From: Microbulbifer sp. SAOS-129_SWC
GTDB taxonomy: Bacteria; Pseudomonadota; Gammaproteobacteria; Pseudomonadales; Cellvibrionaceae
DNA: 64,000 nucleotides
Direction: 5' to 3'
NCBI RefSeq assembly: GCF_039696035.1
Contig: NZ_CP155567.1
Span: forward strand, 943,501-1,007,500
Position numbers and translations under genes: made by a program. Under the pieces are notes generated by a model. That model saw only the letters and a list, made by a program, of their open reading frames with translations. It made no database searches and had not been told where the DNA came from. Of this stretch, positions 17,599 to 26,782 are shown piece after piece; positions within the stretch are counted from its first letter, which is position 1; each line of letters starts with the position of its first letter.

Positions 17599-19125
17599 TC
17601 AGGCGGTTTTCGCTTCGCCTTCCGGTGCCGGGGAGGTGGCTTCGCCGCCCTGTTCCCAGATCTTGGACTTCAGGCTGAGCAGCGCGATAACGATACCGAT
17701 ACCGATGCTGAACAGGCTGATCTGCAGGTACAGGTTGGGCAGCTGCTCGATATTGTTCGGGTCGAAATTGCCCGCCAGCAGGCCGGAGATGATGTTGCCG
17801 ATGGAGTAGGTGAGTACAAACACACCCATCATCTGGCCGGCAAAACGGCGCGGTGACAGCTTGCTGATCGCACTCAGTGCCACCGGGCTCAGGCACAGTT
17901 CGCCCACGGTGTGCAGGAAGTAGGTGGCAACCAGCCAGTAGGGCGCAACCTTGAGGCCGGACGCCGCATACTGGGCCGCGAAGAACATCACGATAAAGCC
18001 GGAGGCCATGATGATCAGGCCGATCGCGCACTTCATGCTGTAGGACGGCGAGACCATGCGCTTGCCCAGATTCACCCACAGTGCTGCAAAGAAGGGCGAC
18101 AGCAGGATGATGAACAACGGGTTGGCGTTCTGGAACCAGGAGGCCGGGAACTGGAAAGAACCGATGATACGGTCGGTGTAGTCGCGACCGAACAGGTTCA
18201 GCGAGGAGCCGGCCTGCTCGAAACCGGACCAGAAACAGGCCGAGGCCAGGCACACGAAAAACAGTGCCCACAGTTTTTTCTTCTCCGCCGCGGTGAGGCC
18301 GCCGCCGAAGTAGATGAAGCCGTAGTAGACGAAGAACATCAGGCTGAACGCCACGGCCACATACTGGGCCACCACCACCGGATTGATGGTGAACACGTCC
18401 GCCAGTGCCAGGCCGGTTACCAGTGCCGTTGCCAGCACCAGTGCGCCGATAACGCGCCAGGCGGTCTTGGCCCTTTCCGGTGCCATCGGGTTTTCCGGCA
18501 GCTGGCTGGCATCGCCCAGGTTGTGGATGGTTTTGCGATACTGGACCAGGCCGAGCGCCATGCCCACGGCCGCGGCGCCGAAGCCCCAGTGCCAGCCTAT
18601 GTCTTCACCGAAATAACCGCACACGGTGTAGCCGAGGACAGAACCGATATTGATGCCCATGTAGTAGAGCGCATAGCCACTGTCGCGGCGCACGTCATCC
18701 GGGGCGTAAAGGTGGCCGACCAGGGCGCTGATGTTGGGCTTCAACAGCCCGGTGCCGGAGGCGACCAGGATCAGGCCGATGAAAAAGGTGCCGTCATTGG
18801 GAATGGCCAGCACGATATGGCCGCACATGATGATGATGCCGCCATAGAAGATCGCGCGCTGACCGCCGATCAGGCGGTCGGCAATCCAGCCGCCGGGCAG
18901 ACCGAGAAAATAGACTGCGCCCGTATAGAGACCGTAGATGGCTGTTGCTGCGGCAACGGTGAAGGCGAGGCCTTCTTTCTGCAGACTCGCGGTCATGAAC
19001 AACACGAGTAGCGCCCGCATGCCGTAGTAGCTCATCCGCTCCCACATCTCGGTGAAGAACAGGGTCGAGAGGCCCTTGGGATGCCCGAAAAAGCCGTCGC
19101 TGTTTTGGTATGTTTTCGACGTCAT
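17599..19125 (-). CDS. POT/PTR2-family proton-dependent oligopeptide transporter (1)
   Basis: A 508-residue major-facilitator carrier for di- and tripeptides. The proton-coupling ExxER motif lies at Glu26-Arg30 (EMWERMSYYGMR) in helix 1. The protein has about 12-14 helices, including the PTR2 signature region around YMGINIGSVLGY and the ESP-like FWSGFEQAGSSLNLF. The C-terminus SPAPEGEAKTA is short and hydrophilic. It is transcribed alone toward the terminator at 17532-17566. The divergent region upstream, 19126-19553, holds two palindromes. Together with the copy at 49209-50687 it gives the cell two inner-membrane peptide uptake routes. Confidence 0.93.
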   Translation of the reverse strand: MTSKTYQNSDGFFGHPKGLSTLFFTEMWERMSYYGMRALLVLFMTASLQKEGLAFTVAAATAIYGLYTGAVYFLGLPGGWIADRLIGGQRAIFYGGIIIMCGHIVLAIPNDGTFFIGLILVASGTGLLKPNISALVGHLYAPDDVRRDSGYALYYMGINIGSVLGYTVCGYFGEDIGWHWGFGAAAVGMALGLVQYRKTIHNLGDASQLPENPMAPERAKTAWRVIGALVLATALVTGLALADVFTINPVVVAQYVAVAFSLMFFVYYGFIYFGGGLTAAEKKKLWALFFVCLASACFWSGFEQAGSSLNLFGRDYTDRIIGSFQFPASWFQNANPLFIILLSPFFAALWVNLGKRMVSPSYSMKCAIGLIIMASGFIVMFFAAQYAASGLKVAPYWLVATYFLHTVGELCLSPVALSAISKLSPRRFAGQMMGVFVLTYSIGNIISGLLAGNFDPNNIEQLPNLYLQISLFSIGIGIVIALLSLKSKIWEQGGEATSPAPEGEAKTA

Positions 19126-19360
19126 AAGCTGAATTTCCAGTTGTTTTCATTCCAGTGAAAACTGCCCGGAGGGCAGTCCCGCCAGTTTGCGGAGTGCCCC
19201 TGTGCTGATTTCGCGTCGCGGCCCTGCAAGGTGCAGGTGATGGCAAGAATCCACCTAAAAGCGGCTCGCGGCGCGAACTGCGCGCAGGTTGCTCCGTTCG
19301 TCACTGCGTTTGGTGAGCGGCCGCTGCGGTGCGGCGCTTCCGAGTCAAACGCCAGCAGTG

Positions 19361-19403
19361 TAACAGTTGTCTGTTAGGCAGGCGAATCGTTACAGGTGTA
19401 ACG
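19361..19403. promoter_or_regulatory. Paired TGTAAC-type palindromes in the POT/lipoprotein divergent promoter
   Basis: TAACAG at 19361-19366 faces CTGTTA at 19371-19376, and CGTTACA at 19388-19394 faces its exact inverse TGTAACG at 19397-19403. The two share a TGTAAC/GTTACA core and are centred about 27 bases apart, close to three helical turns. They lie in the 428-base intergenic region 19126-19553, which otherwise contains no gene. The TGTAA-N-TTACA shape recalls TyrR-type boxes, but the regulator is unidentified. Confidence 0.5.
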
Positions 19404-19553
19404 GGCTGGCGGTTTTTAGCACAGAGTTTTCGTGCAAACCGCTTGCCAGGAAAGTTGATTTCCACCGCGGAAAAAAAGACTGCGAGGGTATTCACAGCCG
19501 CGGGGATTGGTGGTAAATCCTCACTAGAGCCTGGACAACAGGGGATAATAACG

Positions 19554-20252
19554 ATGAAAACCCCAGTGCTACTGTCACTGTGCCTGCTGCTGGGTGCCTG
19601 CAGCAGCGTACCGCCGGGGCCGCCGCTGGAAACTGCGGCGGCGCTCGACGGCCGCGCGCTGCTCGGCGCGCCGCTGGATCCGGCACAGCTGCCGGACGAC
19701 GATCCGCTGGTACTGAGTGCGCCGATGCGCCGCTACCTCGACACCGTTGCGCCCGGCGTGCGCCCGGAGCGGCGTCTGGCCGCGCTACTGGACGCGTTCG
19801 AGGCGCGCCGGTTTCATGTGGAATACGATGCGCACACTACCCTCAGTGCCACTGAGACCTACCGCCAGCAGCGCGGCAACTGTCTCTCTTTTACGCTGAT
19901 GATGGTGGCGATGGCGCGCGCACTGGGTGCGGATGCCTACTTCAATCAGGTGGATGTACCGCCGGTGTGGGGACAGGACGAACCCCAGACGTTCGTCATC
20001 TACCGGCACATCAATATGGTGTCGGAGAGTTCGCGTGGCCGCCGCGTGGTGGATTTCAATCTGGCCGCTTACGACCCCATTTACGATCAGGTAAAACTGT
20101 CTGACGCCGCAGCCGTGGCCCAGTATTACAGCAACCGTGGTGTCGAGCTGATGGGGCAGGGCGATCGCCGCAGGGCTTTCCTCTACCTGCGCAAGGCATT
20201 GCAGCTGCGCCCCGGTGACAGCGATCTGTGGTCGAATCTGGGGGCGCTGTAA
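19554..20252 (+). CDS. Transglutaminase-like lipoprotein, N-terminal part of an interrupted gene
   Basis: 232 residues with signal peptide and lipobox LGAC (Cys16). A transglutaminase-like (papain-fold) core follows, with plausible catalytic Cys110 (RGNCLSFT), His152 (RHINM) and Asp167 (VDFN), and then a first TPR repeat that stops abruptly at WSNLGAL. AGGGG precedes the ATG at 19554. The reading frame resumes immediately after the TAA at 20250-20252 with TPR sequence to 20687. The family are envelope lipoproteins of unknown enzymatic activity. The truncated product keeps the whole putative catalytic domain and could be stable. Confidence 0.8.
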   Translation: MKTPVLLSLCLLLGACSSVPPGPPLETAAALDGRALLGAPLDPAQLPDDDPLVLSAPMRRYLDTVAPGVRPERRLAALLDAFEARRFHVEYDAHTTLSATETYRQQRGNCLSFTLMMVAMARALGADAYFNQVDVPPVWGQDEPQTFVIYRHINMVSESSRGRRVVDFNLAAYDPIYDQVKLSDAAAVAQYYSNRGVELMGQGDRRRAFLYLRKALQLRPGDSDLWSNLGAL

Positions 20253-20687
20253 AGCCGTTTTGGGCACGCCGCGGAGGCGGAACAGAGTTATCGGCAGGCG
20301 CTGCAGTTGAAACCGGATAACCTGGTGGCGATCAGTAACCTGGCGCGCCTGTATCGCAACAGCGGTCGCGAGGCGCTGGCCGATGAATATGCGCGGCGCG
20401 CGCGCTTTCACCGCGAGCGCAATCCCTACTACCTCTATTACCGCGCGCGCGAAGCTTACAACAAGGGGCAGTACCGGCAGGCGCGCAAGCAACTGCGCCA
20501 CGCGCTGTGGCAATACAGTGACGACCACCGCTTTCACTTCCTGCTGGCGCTGACCGACTACCGTCTGGGGGAGATGGAGGAAGCCCGCGAGCACTTCGTC
20601 GAGGCCTTCGCGCTGGTGGACAACCCGGCCACCAGGAATGCCTACGAACGCAAGCTGCAGTATCTGCAACAGCAGGGCCGCCAGTAG
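20253..20687 (+). pseudogene. TPR domain separated from its gene by an in-frame TAA
   Basis: In the same frame as the preceding lipoprotein, codons 20253 onward read SRFGHAAEAEQSYRQALQLK and on through more TPR helices to the TAG at 20685-20687. Joined across the stop, the text NLGAL-x-SRFGHAAEAEQ fits a TPR consensus in which x is Tyr, so a TAT or TAC codon has become TAA. An internal ATG at 20307 has no ribosome site. The remainder has no signal peptide and is unlikely to be made independently. It is either a true nonsense mutation, a suppressed stop or a base-call error. Confidence 0.75.
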
Positions 20688-20770
20688 CCGGCAGGCCGTG
20701 GGAAAATGCATTATTCAACCGTGTGACCCGATCCGCTGTCCGGCCGGGAAAGTCGAAAAAACACCAATAA

Positions 20771-20796
20771 AAAAGGGGCGCCGAGGCGCCCCTTTT
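20771..20796. terminator. Bidirectional rho-independent terminator
   Basis: AAAAGGGGCGC at 20771-20781 pairs with GCGCCCCTTTT at 20786-20796, with A- and T-rich ends. It lies between the convergent lipoprotein/TPR gene and TonB-dependent receptor 1. Confidence 0.9.
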
Positions 20797-20820
20797 CCTA
20801 TCGACTTGCGATCGACTCGC

Positions 20821-23466
20821 TTAGAACTGGTAGCTGACACCAGCCCAGGCGTAGCGGCCTTTGAAGTCGTAGCTGCCGTTCCAGTCGGAACCGGAGGTGG
20901 TAGACGGTTCGCGATTGGTCACGTTGTCCACACCGGCGGACAGGTGCATCGCGTCGTTTACATCCCAGCCGGCCTTCAGGTTCAGGTAGGTGTGAGACGG
21001 CACGTGCATGTAGGGGCTGTCGCCCGCACCGATGTGCTCCACCTGCGCACCCAGGCTCCAGTTGTCTGCAGTCCAGGTGGTGCTGGCGAGGCCGCGCCAC
21101 TTCGGATACAGGCCGCTGTTGGTGCCGATGTAGTCCAGCTTGTCGGTGGTCTGGTCGGTCTGCTCGTTGTACTCCTCGAACTCCAGCAGGCGGGTGGCCT
21201 GCAGGCGCAGGCCCAGCTGGCCGGCGTCATAGTGGAAGTTCTGTACCACGTCCAGATCGATACCGCGGGTGTTGATCTCGCCGATATTCATCAGCGAACC
21301 TTCCAGCTGGGAGATCTGGCCGCTGTTGCCGCGCGCCACATACTGGCAGGCGTCGGAAACGCCGTTGCGGTAGCAGTCGTCGAGGATACGCTGCAGGTCC
21401 GGGGAAGTGATGGCGTCTTTCACCTGGATATCGAAGTAGTCCAGGGTGACGGACAGGTCTTCCACGAACATCGGGGTCCACACCACACCGGTGGTCAGGC
21501 TGGTGGACTCTTCCGGCTGCAGGTCGGCATTGCCGCCGATATTGGTGGCCACCTGGCTGCCCGCCTGGGTGAAGCCGGCCATATCGGAGCAGTAGGCGCC
21601 CTGGCCTTTTTCGTTGTTGTCGCTGGAGTCACACGGATCGATCAGGTACTCGTAGCTCTGCGCAGTACCGCTGTACAGCTCGTAGATGCCCGGTGCGCGG
21701 AATGCGGTAGACAGGCTGGTGCGGAAGCGCAGGTCTTCGGTCGGTGCGTAGACCAGGCCGATCTTGCCGGTGCTCTGACCGCCAAAGGTGTCGAAGTCGG
21801 AGTAGCGCACGGCGACATCCGCAGACAGCTCTTCCGCGTACTTGGCGCCGGAGATAAACGGCATATTCAATTCCGCGTATACCTCGGACACGGAGTATTC
21901 ACCGGAGGTGGCGTCCTGCTGGTTGCCGAAGGTTGCGCCGCTCTGGGTCTCGGGGCTCGGGGTGAACTCGCCGGATTCCTTGCGGTACTCCACGCCGGCA
22001 GCAAAGCCGAGCGCGCCGCCCTGGAACTGAACCGCGTCGATGTCGCCAGTCAGAGACGCGCCGAAATTCTGCAGCTCATACTCGTTGCTTTCGCGATCGG
22101 TGTAGCGGAAGTAATCCGTTACCTCGGGGCTCATGCCACCGGTGAACTTCGGGGTGATGCCGGCGCTACCGTCAAAAATTTCCTGCAACTTGGATTTGTT
22201 GTAGGAATTGGTGGTGGAGTTGTCACCCTCGTTCTTGCCGTAGCTGTAGAAGGTATCCCAGCCCCAGCCATTGGCCAGGTCGCCGCGCAGGCCGCCCATG
22301 ATGCGGTAGGTGTCGGTCTTCTGCTCGTAGTCGCGGGTGCCAGCGGCAACCGGGCGGATACGCAGGTCGGAGTAACCGTCCAGCCAGCTTGAACCCGGGT
22401 AGGGGTGCACTTCGTCATCCATGTTGCTGCCGTTGGCAACCCAGGCGTCGTAGGCTTGCTGCCAGCTGTCCTGCAGCTGTGTCTTGATCGCGTCGGAAAA
22501 GTTCTGCGGATCAAAGTTGAAGCCGTTGCCGCTGTACATCGGCTGTGCGGCCAGCTGCTGGTTGGTGGTTTTGGTGGTGTAAGTGGCTTCGCCGTAGAAC
22601 TCCACCGCGTCGGTCAGCGAGTAGGTGCCATTGAAGGTGGCGCTGGTGCGCTCCATGGCGCCGGACAGCCACATGAACTGACCGATATCGTAAGATTCGG
22701 CACCGTTGCTCAGGGTGTTGCCGTCTTCACCGATGGCGAATTTGCCATAGTTTGTATAGATATTGCCGGTGGGGGACATGGAGCTGTGCAGGCCCGCCCA
22801 GTCGCGGTCGTTGTAGGTGATTTCGTCGCGCTTGCTGTGGCTGATATTGCCGATGAAGCTACCGCGCTCACCGTCACCACCGAAGGTGATGGAAAGCTCA
22901 CCGTTGTCGCCGCCGCCCTCAGTGGTGGTGCCGGCGCGGGCGCGAACACGTACGCCATCGACGGATTTTTTGGTCACGACATTGATAACGCCCGATACCG
23001 CATCGGAGCCATAAACCGCGGAAGCGCCGTCGGTCAGTACTTCGACACGATCGATCATGTCGACCGGAATATTGTTCATATCCACCGCGGAATCGGTACC
23101 GGAGCTGGAGGATACGAAGCGGCGACCGTTAACCAGAACCAGGGTACGCGCGGAACCCAGGTTACGCAGGTCGACAAAGGACAGACCCTGACCGCCATTG
23201 TTGTCATTGGCATTGAGGCCGGTGGTGCCCATGGAGGGCAGCTTGTTCAGCAGTTCGTCGACGGTGCCGACACCAGACTGCTGGATGGCCTCGGAATCCA
23301 GGATAGTGATCGGGCCGGTGGTGGACAGGGGATCGCGTGCAATGCGGGATCCGGTAACGACGACCTCCTCGACACCCGGTCCCGGCACCGCTTCCTGGGC
23401 CAGAACACCGGTGCTGGCGATAGTGCCCAGAGCTGCAACTGCAACGCTCAATTTTGTCTTGATCAT
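20821..23466 (-). CDS. TonB-dependent outer membrane receptor 1
   Basis: An 881-residue receptor. It has a signal peptide ending at about residue 23 (GVLAQ), a TonB-box-like segment (EEVVVTGSRI), a plug domain (about 45-165, with VDLRNLGSARTLVLVNGRR and EVLTDGASAVYGSDAVSGVINV), and a 22-strand barrel ending in WAGVSYQF with the terminal Phe needed for BAM recognition. ATG at 23466 follows AAGGATG. No STN signalling domain is present. The family imports siderophores, oligosaccharides, peptides or vitamins. Nearby peptide carriers make peptide substrates reasonable, but this is inference. Transcribed alone toward the terminator at 20771-20796. Confidence 0.93.
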   Translation of the reverse strand: MIKTKLSVAVAALGTIASTGVLAQEAVPGPGVEEVVVTGSRIARDPLSTTGPITILDSEAIQQSGVGTVDELLNKLPSMGTTGLNANDNNGGQGLSFVDLRNLGSARTLVLVNGRRFVSSSSGTDSAVDMNNIPVDMIDRVEVLTDGASAVYGSDAVSGVINVVTKKSVDGVRVRARAGTTTEGGGDNGELSITFGGDGERGSFIGNISHSKRDEITYNDRDWAGLHSSMSPTGNIYTNYGKFAIGEDGNTLSNGAESYDIGQFMWLSGAMERTSATFNGTYSLTDAVEFYGEATYTTKTTNQQLAAQPMYSGNGFNFDPQNFSDAIKTQLQDSWQQAYDAWVANGSNMDDEVHPYPGSSWLDGYSDLRIRPVAAGTRDYEQKTDTYRIMGGLRGDLANGWGWDTFYSYGKNEGDNSTTNSYNKSKLQEIFDGSAGITPKFTGGMSPEVTDYFRYTDRESNEYELQNFGASLTGDIDAVQFQGGALGFAAGVEYRKESGEFTPSPETQSGATFGNQQDATSGEYSVSEVYAELNMPFISGAKYAEELSADVAVRYSDFDTFGGQSTGKIGLVYAPTEDLRFRTSLSTAFRAPGIYELYSGTAQSYEYLIDPCDSSDNNEKGQGAYCSDMAGFTQAGSQVATNIGGNADLQPEESTSLTTGVVWTPMFVEDLSVTLDYFDIQVKDAITSPDLQRILDDCYRNGVSDACQYVARGNSGQISQLEGSLMNIGEINTRGIDLDVVQNFHYDAGQLGLRLQATRLLEFEEYNEQTDQTTDKLDYIGTNSGLYPKWRGLASTTWTADNWSLGAQVEHIGAGDSPYMHVPSHTYLNLKAGWDVNDAMHLSAGVDNVTNREPSTTSGSDWNGSYDFKGRYAWAGVSYQF

Positions 23467-23907
23467 AATGCATCCTTTTTTGTACTTAAGGTACTTATAA
23501 TGCGTTTGTTTGCCTGTAGCATTTTTTGCGCGAGCTGACTTTAATGCATCGAATGACATTATGGAACTATTGTGACAAAGCGAAATATTTTCCATTAAGC
23601 GTGGTGTGTATAATTTCTGCTCTCAATGGGTAATTTATAAACGCCAAGAGTTATACATATCCGCAATATATTTTATTGTTGAAGATATTTTTGTTCATAA
23701 GGCAAGATTTTTAGCGTTTATATCTTAATAGATGCTTCCTGGCTCCACTCGTCGAGTTGCTCAAAAAACAAGCTTTTTAACGCTGTGCCAGGAAATAGTG
23801 GGCTAAAAGCGGGGGGAGAGGGGGCGGGCCGCCAGCAAAATTGCGTGGCGGGGAAGGCGGGTGGTTATATTTTGGTCAATTTGTGGCGGCGTGCAGCCCG
23901 ACAGGTG
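23467..23907. other. AT-rich intergenic region upstream of TonB-dependent receptor 1
   Basis: 441 bases, visibly more AT-rich than the surroundings between 23570 and 23770. TAAACGC near 23637 and GCGTTTA near 23713 form a widely spaced inverted pair. The stretch should hold the receptor promoter and the 3' end of the marC transcript. No gene is supported. Confidence 0.45.
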
Positions 23908-24492
23908 TCAGGCCAGGCTCTGCTTTATCCCGTCCAGGAACAGCTGCACCGCGAGCATTACCAGCACCATGCCCATCAGGCGCTCTACCGCAATCAGCCC
24001 CCGGTTGCCGAGCAGCCGCGCGAGTGGTGCAGAAGCCATCAATATAATTGCGGAGACTCCCCAGGCTCCGAGCAGTGCCAGCGTCCAGTCGAGCAATTGC
24101 TCGCCCTCGCTGTTGGTCATCAGCATCAGGATGGCCATGGTCGACGGGCCTGCGACCAGCGGCACGGCCAGTGGTACGAAGAAAGGCTCCCCCTCCAGGC
24201 GTTCACCCATAATCCCGCCTTCTGTCGGAAACACCATGCGGATCGCAATCAGGAACAGAATAATCGCCCCGGCGATACGGATTGCCTCCTGCGACAAGCC
24301 CAGCCACGTGAGAACGAAGCGGCCGCCATAGAGAAATACCAGCAACACGATCAGCGCGAATATCAGCTCGCGCATCAGTACATAGGGTTGGCGGCGGGGC
24401 GGCACATTTTTCAGGGCCGCCAGAAACACGGGAATGTTTCCCAGGGGATCCATAACGAACAGCAGAGTCAGAAAGGCGGTTAACGTATCCAA
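23908..24492 (-). CDS. MarC family membrane protein (NAAT type)
   Basis: A 194-residue protein with six predicted helices and the family hallmarks FVMDPLGNIPVF near the N-terminus and PLVAGPSTMAILMLM in the second half. The start is a TTG codon at 24492-24490, ten bases after AAGGAA; there is no ATG alternative that keeps the conserved MDTLTAFLTLLFVMDP. The family was once linked to multiple antibiotic resistance, a link not upheld for E. coli MarC. Its transported solute is unknown. Confidence 0.87.
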   Translation of the reverse strand: MDTLTAFLTLLFVMDPLGNIPVFLAALKNVPPRRQPYVLMRELIFALIVLLVFLYGGRFVLTWLGLSQEAIRIAGAIILFLIAIRMVFPTEGGIMGERLEGEPFFVPLAVPLVAGPSTMAILMLMTNSEGEQLLDWTLALLGAWGVSAIILMASAPLARLLGNRGLIAVERLMGMVLVMLAVQLFLDGIKQSLA

Positions 24493-24661
24493 AGTGTGGT
24501 TGTTCCTTGCGAGAAAGCGGATAGAGCGCTGATGAAAGAAAAGTTACGATGAAATGAACCATTTTTCCGGACGACATTGTCATGCAACCGGGGCGGATTC
24601 GCGGTAAAATTATCCCAACTATAACGCAAAACTTGCCATTCAGCTTATCTAGGAGATTGCA

Positions 24662-24958
24662 ATGCGCACCCTGAACCAGATTCTCTTCGCCTGTTCTGTC
24701 AGCTTGCTGGCTGCCTGTTCCAGCACTGCACCAGTGGCGGAAAAAGCGGCTGCGCCGGCGCAGCCTGGCGCAAGCTCCACGATTGCGAAAAATGAAATCG
24801 ATCCAAAAAACCAGGTGATCTGCAAAGAGCGTGCGATTACCGGTTCGCGCTTCAAGCAGAAAACCTGCATGACGGCCAAAGAGTGGGAAACCATGTCCCA
24901 TGAATCAAAGCGAATGGTGGATAAAGCGACCCGCAATAAAATTCGCTATACAAACTGA
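24662..24958 (+). CDS. Small lipoprotein with TGSR/CMT motif
   Basis: 98 residues with signal peptide and lipobox LAAC (Cys19), an Ala/Pro-rich linker, then a conserved-looking C-terminal module: VICKERAITGSRFKQKTCMTAKEWETM. Similar short lipoproteins with a Cys-x(n)-TGSR-x(n)-Cys-MT pattern are widespread in proteobacteria as uncharacterised proteins. The two cysteines could form a disulfide in the periplasm. TAGGAG precedes the ATG. Function not known. Confidence 0.8.
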   Translation: MRTLNQILFACSVSLLAACSSTAPVAEKAAAPAQPGASSTIAKNEIDPKNQVICKERAITGSRFKQKTCMTAKEWETMSHESKRMVDKATRNKIRYTN

Positions 24959-25093
24959 TATCTTGTCGGTGCTGCCGCGCGCTGGGTATTTCAGCGGGCG
25001 GTAAGCACCGCACTCCGGCCCGAATGAGGCGCTTCTCTCGTTATTCCCATCCCCGGTCGTTTCCCACTCCCTCCTCTCATACCTGAAAATGTA

Positions 25094-26752
25094 ATGATCA
25101 GTGCAAAAGTTTTTAAAGAGAAACTCGAAGCAGCCAGAGCGCTATTGTCCAAAAAACGCTTTGCAGAAGCGGAGGTTCTCTATCGGGAGCTGCAACAGCA
25201 TGGGCAGGAGCGTGAGTTATTGCTGGGAGAGCTGGTGCGCCTGTATTGGCAGATAGGTAACGCGGACCGGGCCATCGAATGTCTCGAAGAGTTGACGCGA
25301 ATTTTCCCTGATCAGTTGGCCTACTACCTGGATCTGGTACACGTATGCGAGCAGTGTGGACGGTTGCAAAAGGCCGCCGAGGGTTATGGGGCGCTGTTGG
25401 CGCGCAAACCGGACTTGCCCAATACCTGGTACAACTATGCGCGATTACTGAAAAAGATCGGCAACAGCCCGGATGCACTGAATGCCTATCAGCGCGCGCT
25501 GGACTACGCGGTAGAAGCGCCGGAAGAGGTGTATAACAATATCGCGGTCATCTATTCGGAATTGCGCCAGGAGTCCGAGGCCGTCGCGGCGCTGGAAAAG
25601 GCGGTCGCTGTTAATCCCCAATATATTCCCGCGCGCTTTAATCTTGCCGGGCTCTACGAGGAAGAAGGCGATCGGGTTAAAGCCGGTGAGCAATACCGGA
25701 AAATTCTGGCGCTGGACCCGGATCACTATCCGGCCCTGTGTAGAATTTCCAATATGTCGCATGCAGCGGGTGAGAGTGAGGAAATCGAGCGCGAGGTCAG
25801 GGCTGCGCTGGCGAAGCCGGGGCTCGACGCCGGTGTGCGGGAAGAGCTCCTGTTCGCCCACGGGAAACTGCTCGATGAATTGCAGCGCTACGACGCCGCC
25901 TTTGCGTCTTACCGGCAGGCCAACGAGTTGGGGCGCAGGCGCTTTCCCCCATACAGCAAGGGTGATCAGAAAGATAAAGTGGATGAGATTGCCCGGCACT
26001 TCGACCGATGCTGGTTTTCGGCGGCGAGTGGACATTCGGAATTCAGGCCGATTTTCATTTGTGGGATGTACCGCTCGGGATCAACCCTGGTTGAGCAAAT
26101 CATCAGTGGTCACAGTCGGGTGACTGCCGGTGGTGAGCTGGATTACTTTCCCGAGCTGGCAAAAGAAATGCGCCGGCAACCGTTGTCCGGCGAAGAGGCG
26201 GGCAGTAGTGGCTATTTCGATTCCGTGGCAGAAGGATATCTACAGTATCTGACTCGACGTTTTGGTGCCTTCGATCTCGTTACCGACAAACGTCCGGATA
26301 ATTTTATGCATCTGGGGCTGATGAAAGCGGCGTTTCCGGCCTGCAAGATTGTCTGGACGAGGAGGTATTTGCTCGATAACTGCCTGTCGATCTATTTCCA
26401 GTATCTGGGCGGAGATATGAATTACGCGGTGGATCTGGATGCAATCGGGCACTTCTATGTCCAGCAGTGCCGGTTGATGGAGCACTGGCGCTCCCTGTTT
26501 CCGGAATCGATCTATCCGCTGTCGTACGAGCAGCTGGTGGATTCGCCTGAGTCTGAAGTGCGCGTTCTGCTGGATTTTCTCGAGCTGGACTGGGAGCCCG
26601 CCTGCCTGGACTTCAGCCGGCGGGAAAATCGGGTAAAAACTGCCAGTATCTGGCAGGTGAGACAGTCAATTCACAGGGACTCGAGTGCCCGCTATCAGCA
26701 TTATCTGAAATACCTCGACGTGCTCGACCAGTACCGCGATCAAGTCCCTTAG
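25094..26752 (+). CDS. TPR-repeat sulfotransferase family protein (1)
   Basis: A 552-residue cytoplasmic protein. Residues 1-285 are TPR helices (for example GNSPDALNAYQRALDY and SEAVAALEKAVAVNPQY). Residues 315-552 form a sulfotransferase fold with the PAPS 5'-phosphosulfate loop FICGMYRSGSTLVEQ at 321-335 and KRPDNFMHLG near 400. The usual 3'-phosphate element RRDPxD is replaced by RRYLLDN, which may affect cofactor binding. It is convergent with a second gene of the same architecture at 26783-28387, and receptors lie on both sides. The acceptor is unknown. GC content by eye is below that of neighbours. Confidence 0.87.
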   Translation: MISAKVFKEKLEAARALLSKKRFAEAEVLYRELQQHGQERELLLGELVRLYWQIGNADRAIECLEELTRIFPDQLAYYLDLVHVCEQCGRLQKAAEGYGALLARKPDLPNTWYNYARLLKKIGNSPDALNAYQRALDYAVEAPEEVYNNIAVIYSELRQESEAVAALEKAVAVNPQYIPARFNLAGLYEEEGDRVKAGEQYRKILALDPDHYPALCRISNMSHAAGESEEIEREVRAALAKPGLDAGVREELLFAHGKLLDELQRYDAAFASYRQANELGRRRFPPYSKGDQKDKVDEIARHFDRCWFSAASGHSEFRPIFICGMYRSGSTLVEQIISGHSRVTAGGELDYFPELAKEMRRQPLSGEEAGSSGYFDSVAEGYLQYLTRRFGAFDLVTDKRPDNFMHLGLMKAAFPACKIVWTRRYLLDNCLSIYFQYLGGDMNYAVDLDAIGHFYVQQCRLMEHWRSLFPESIYPLSYEQLVDSPESEVRVLLDFLELDWEPACLDFSRRENRVKTASIWQVRQSIHRDSSARYQHYLKYLDVLDQYRDQVP

Positions 26753-26782
26753 CGGTCATTGTCGGTCCATTGTTAGTCGCGA

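Noticed and set aside
23785..24483. Long Gln/His-rich plus-strand frame opposite the marC gene
   Set aside because: It is the antisense shadow of a clear MarC protein; the Gln/His/Arg-rich composition is an antisense artefact.
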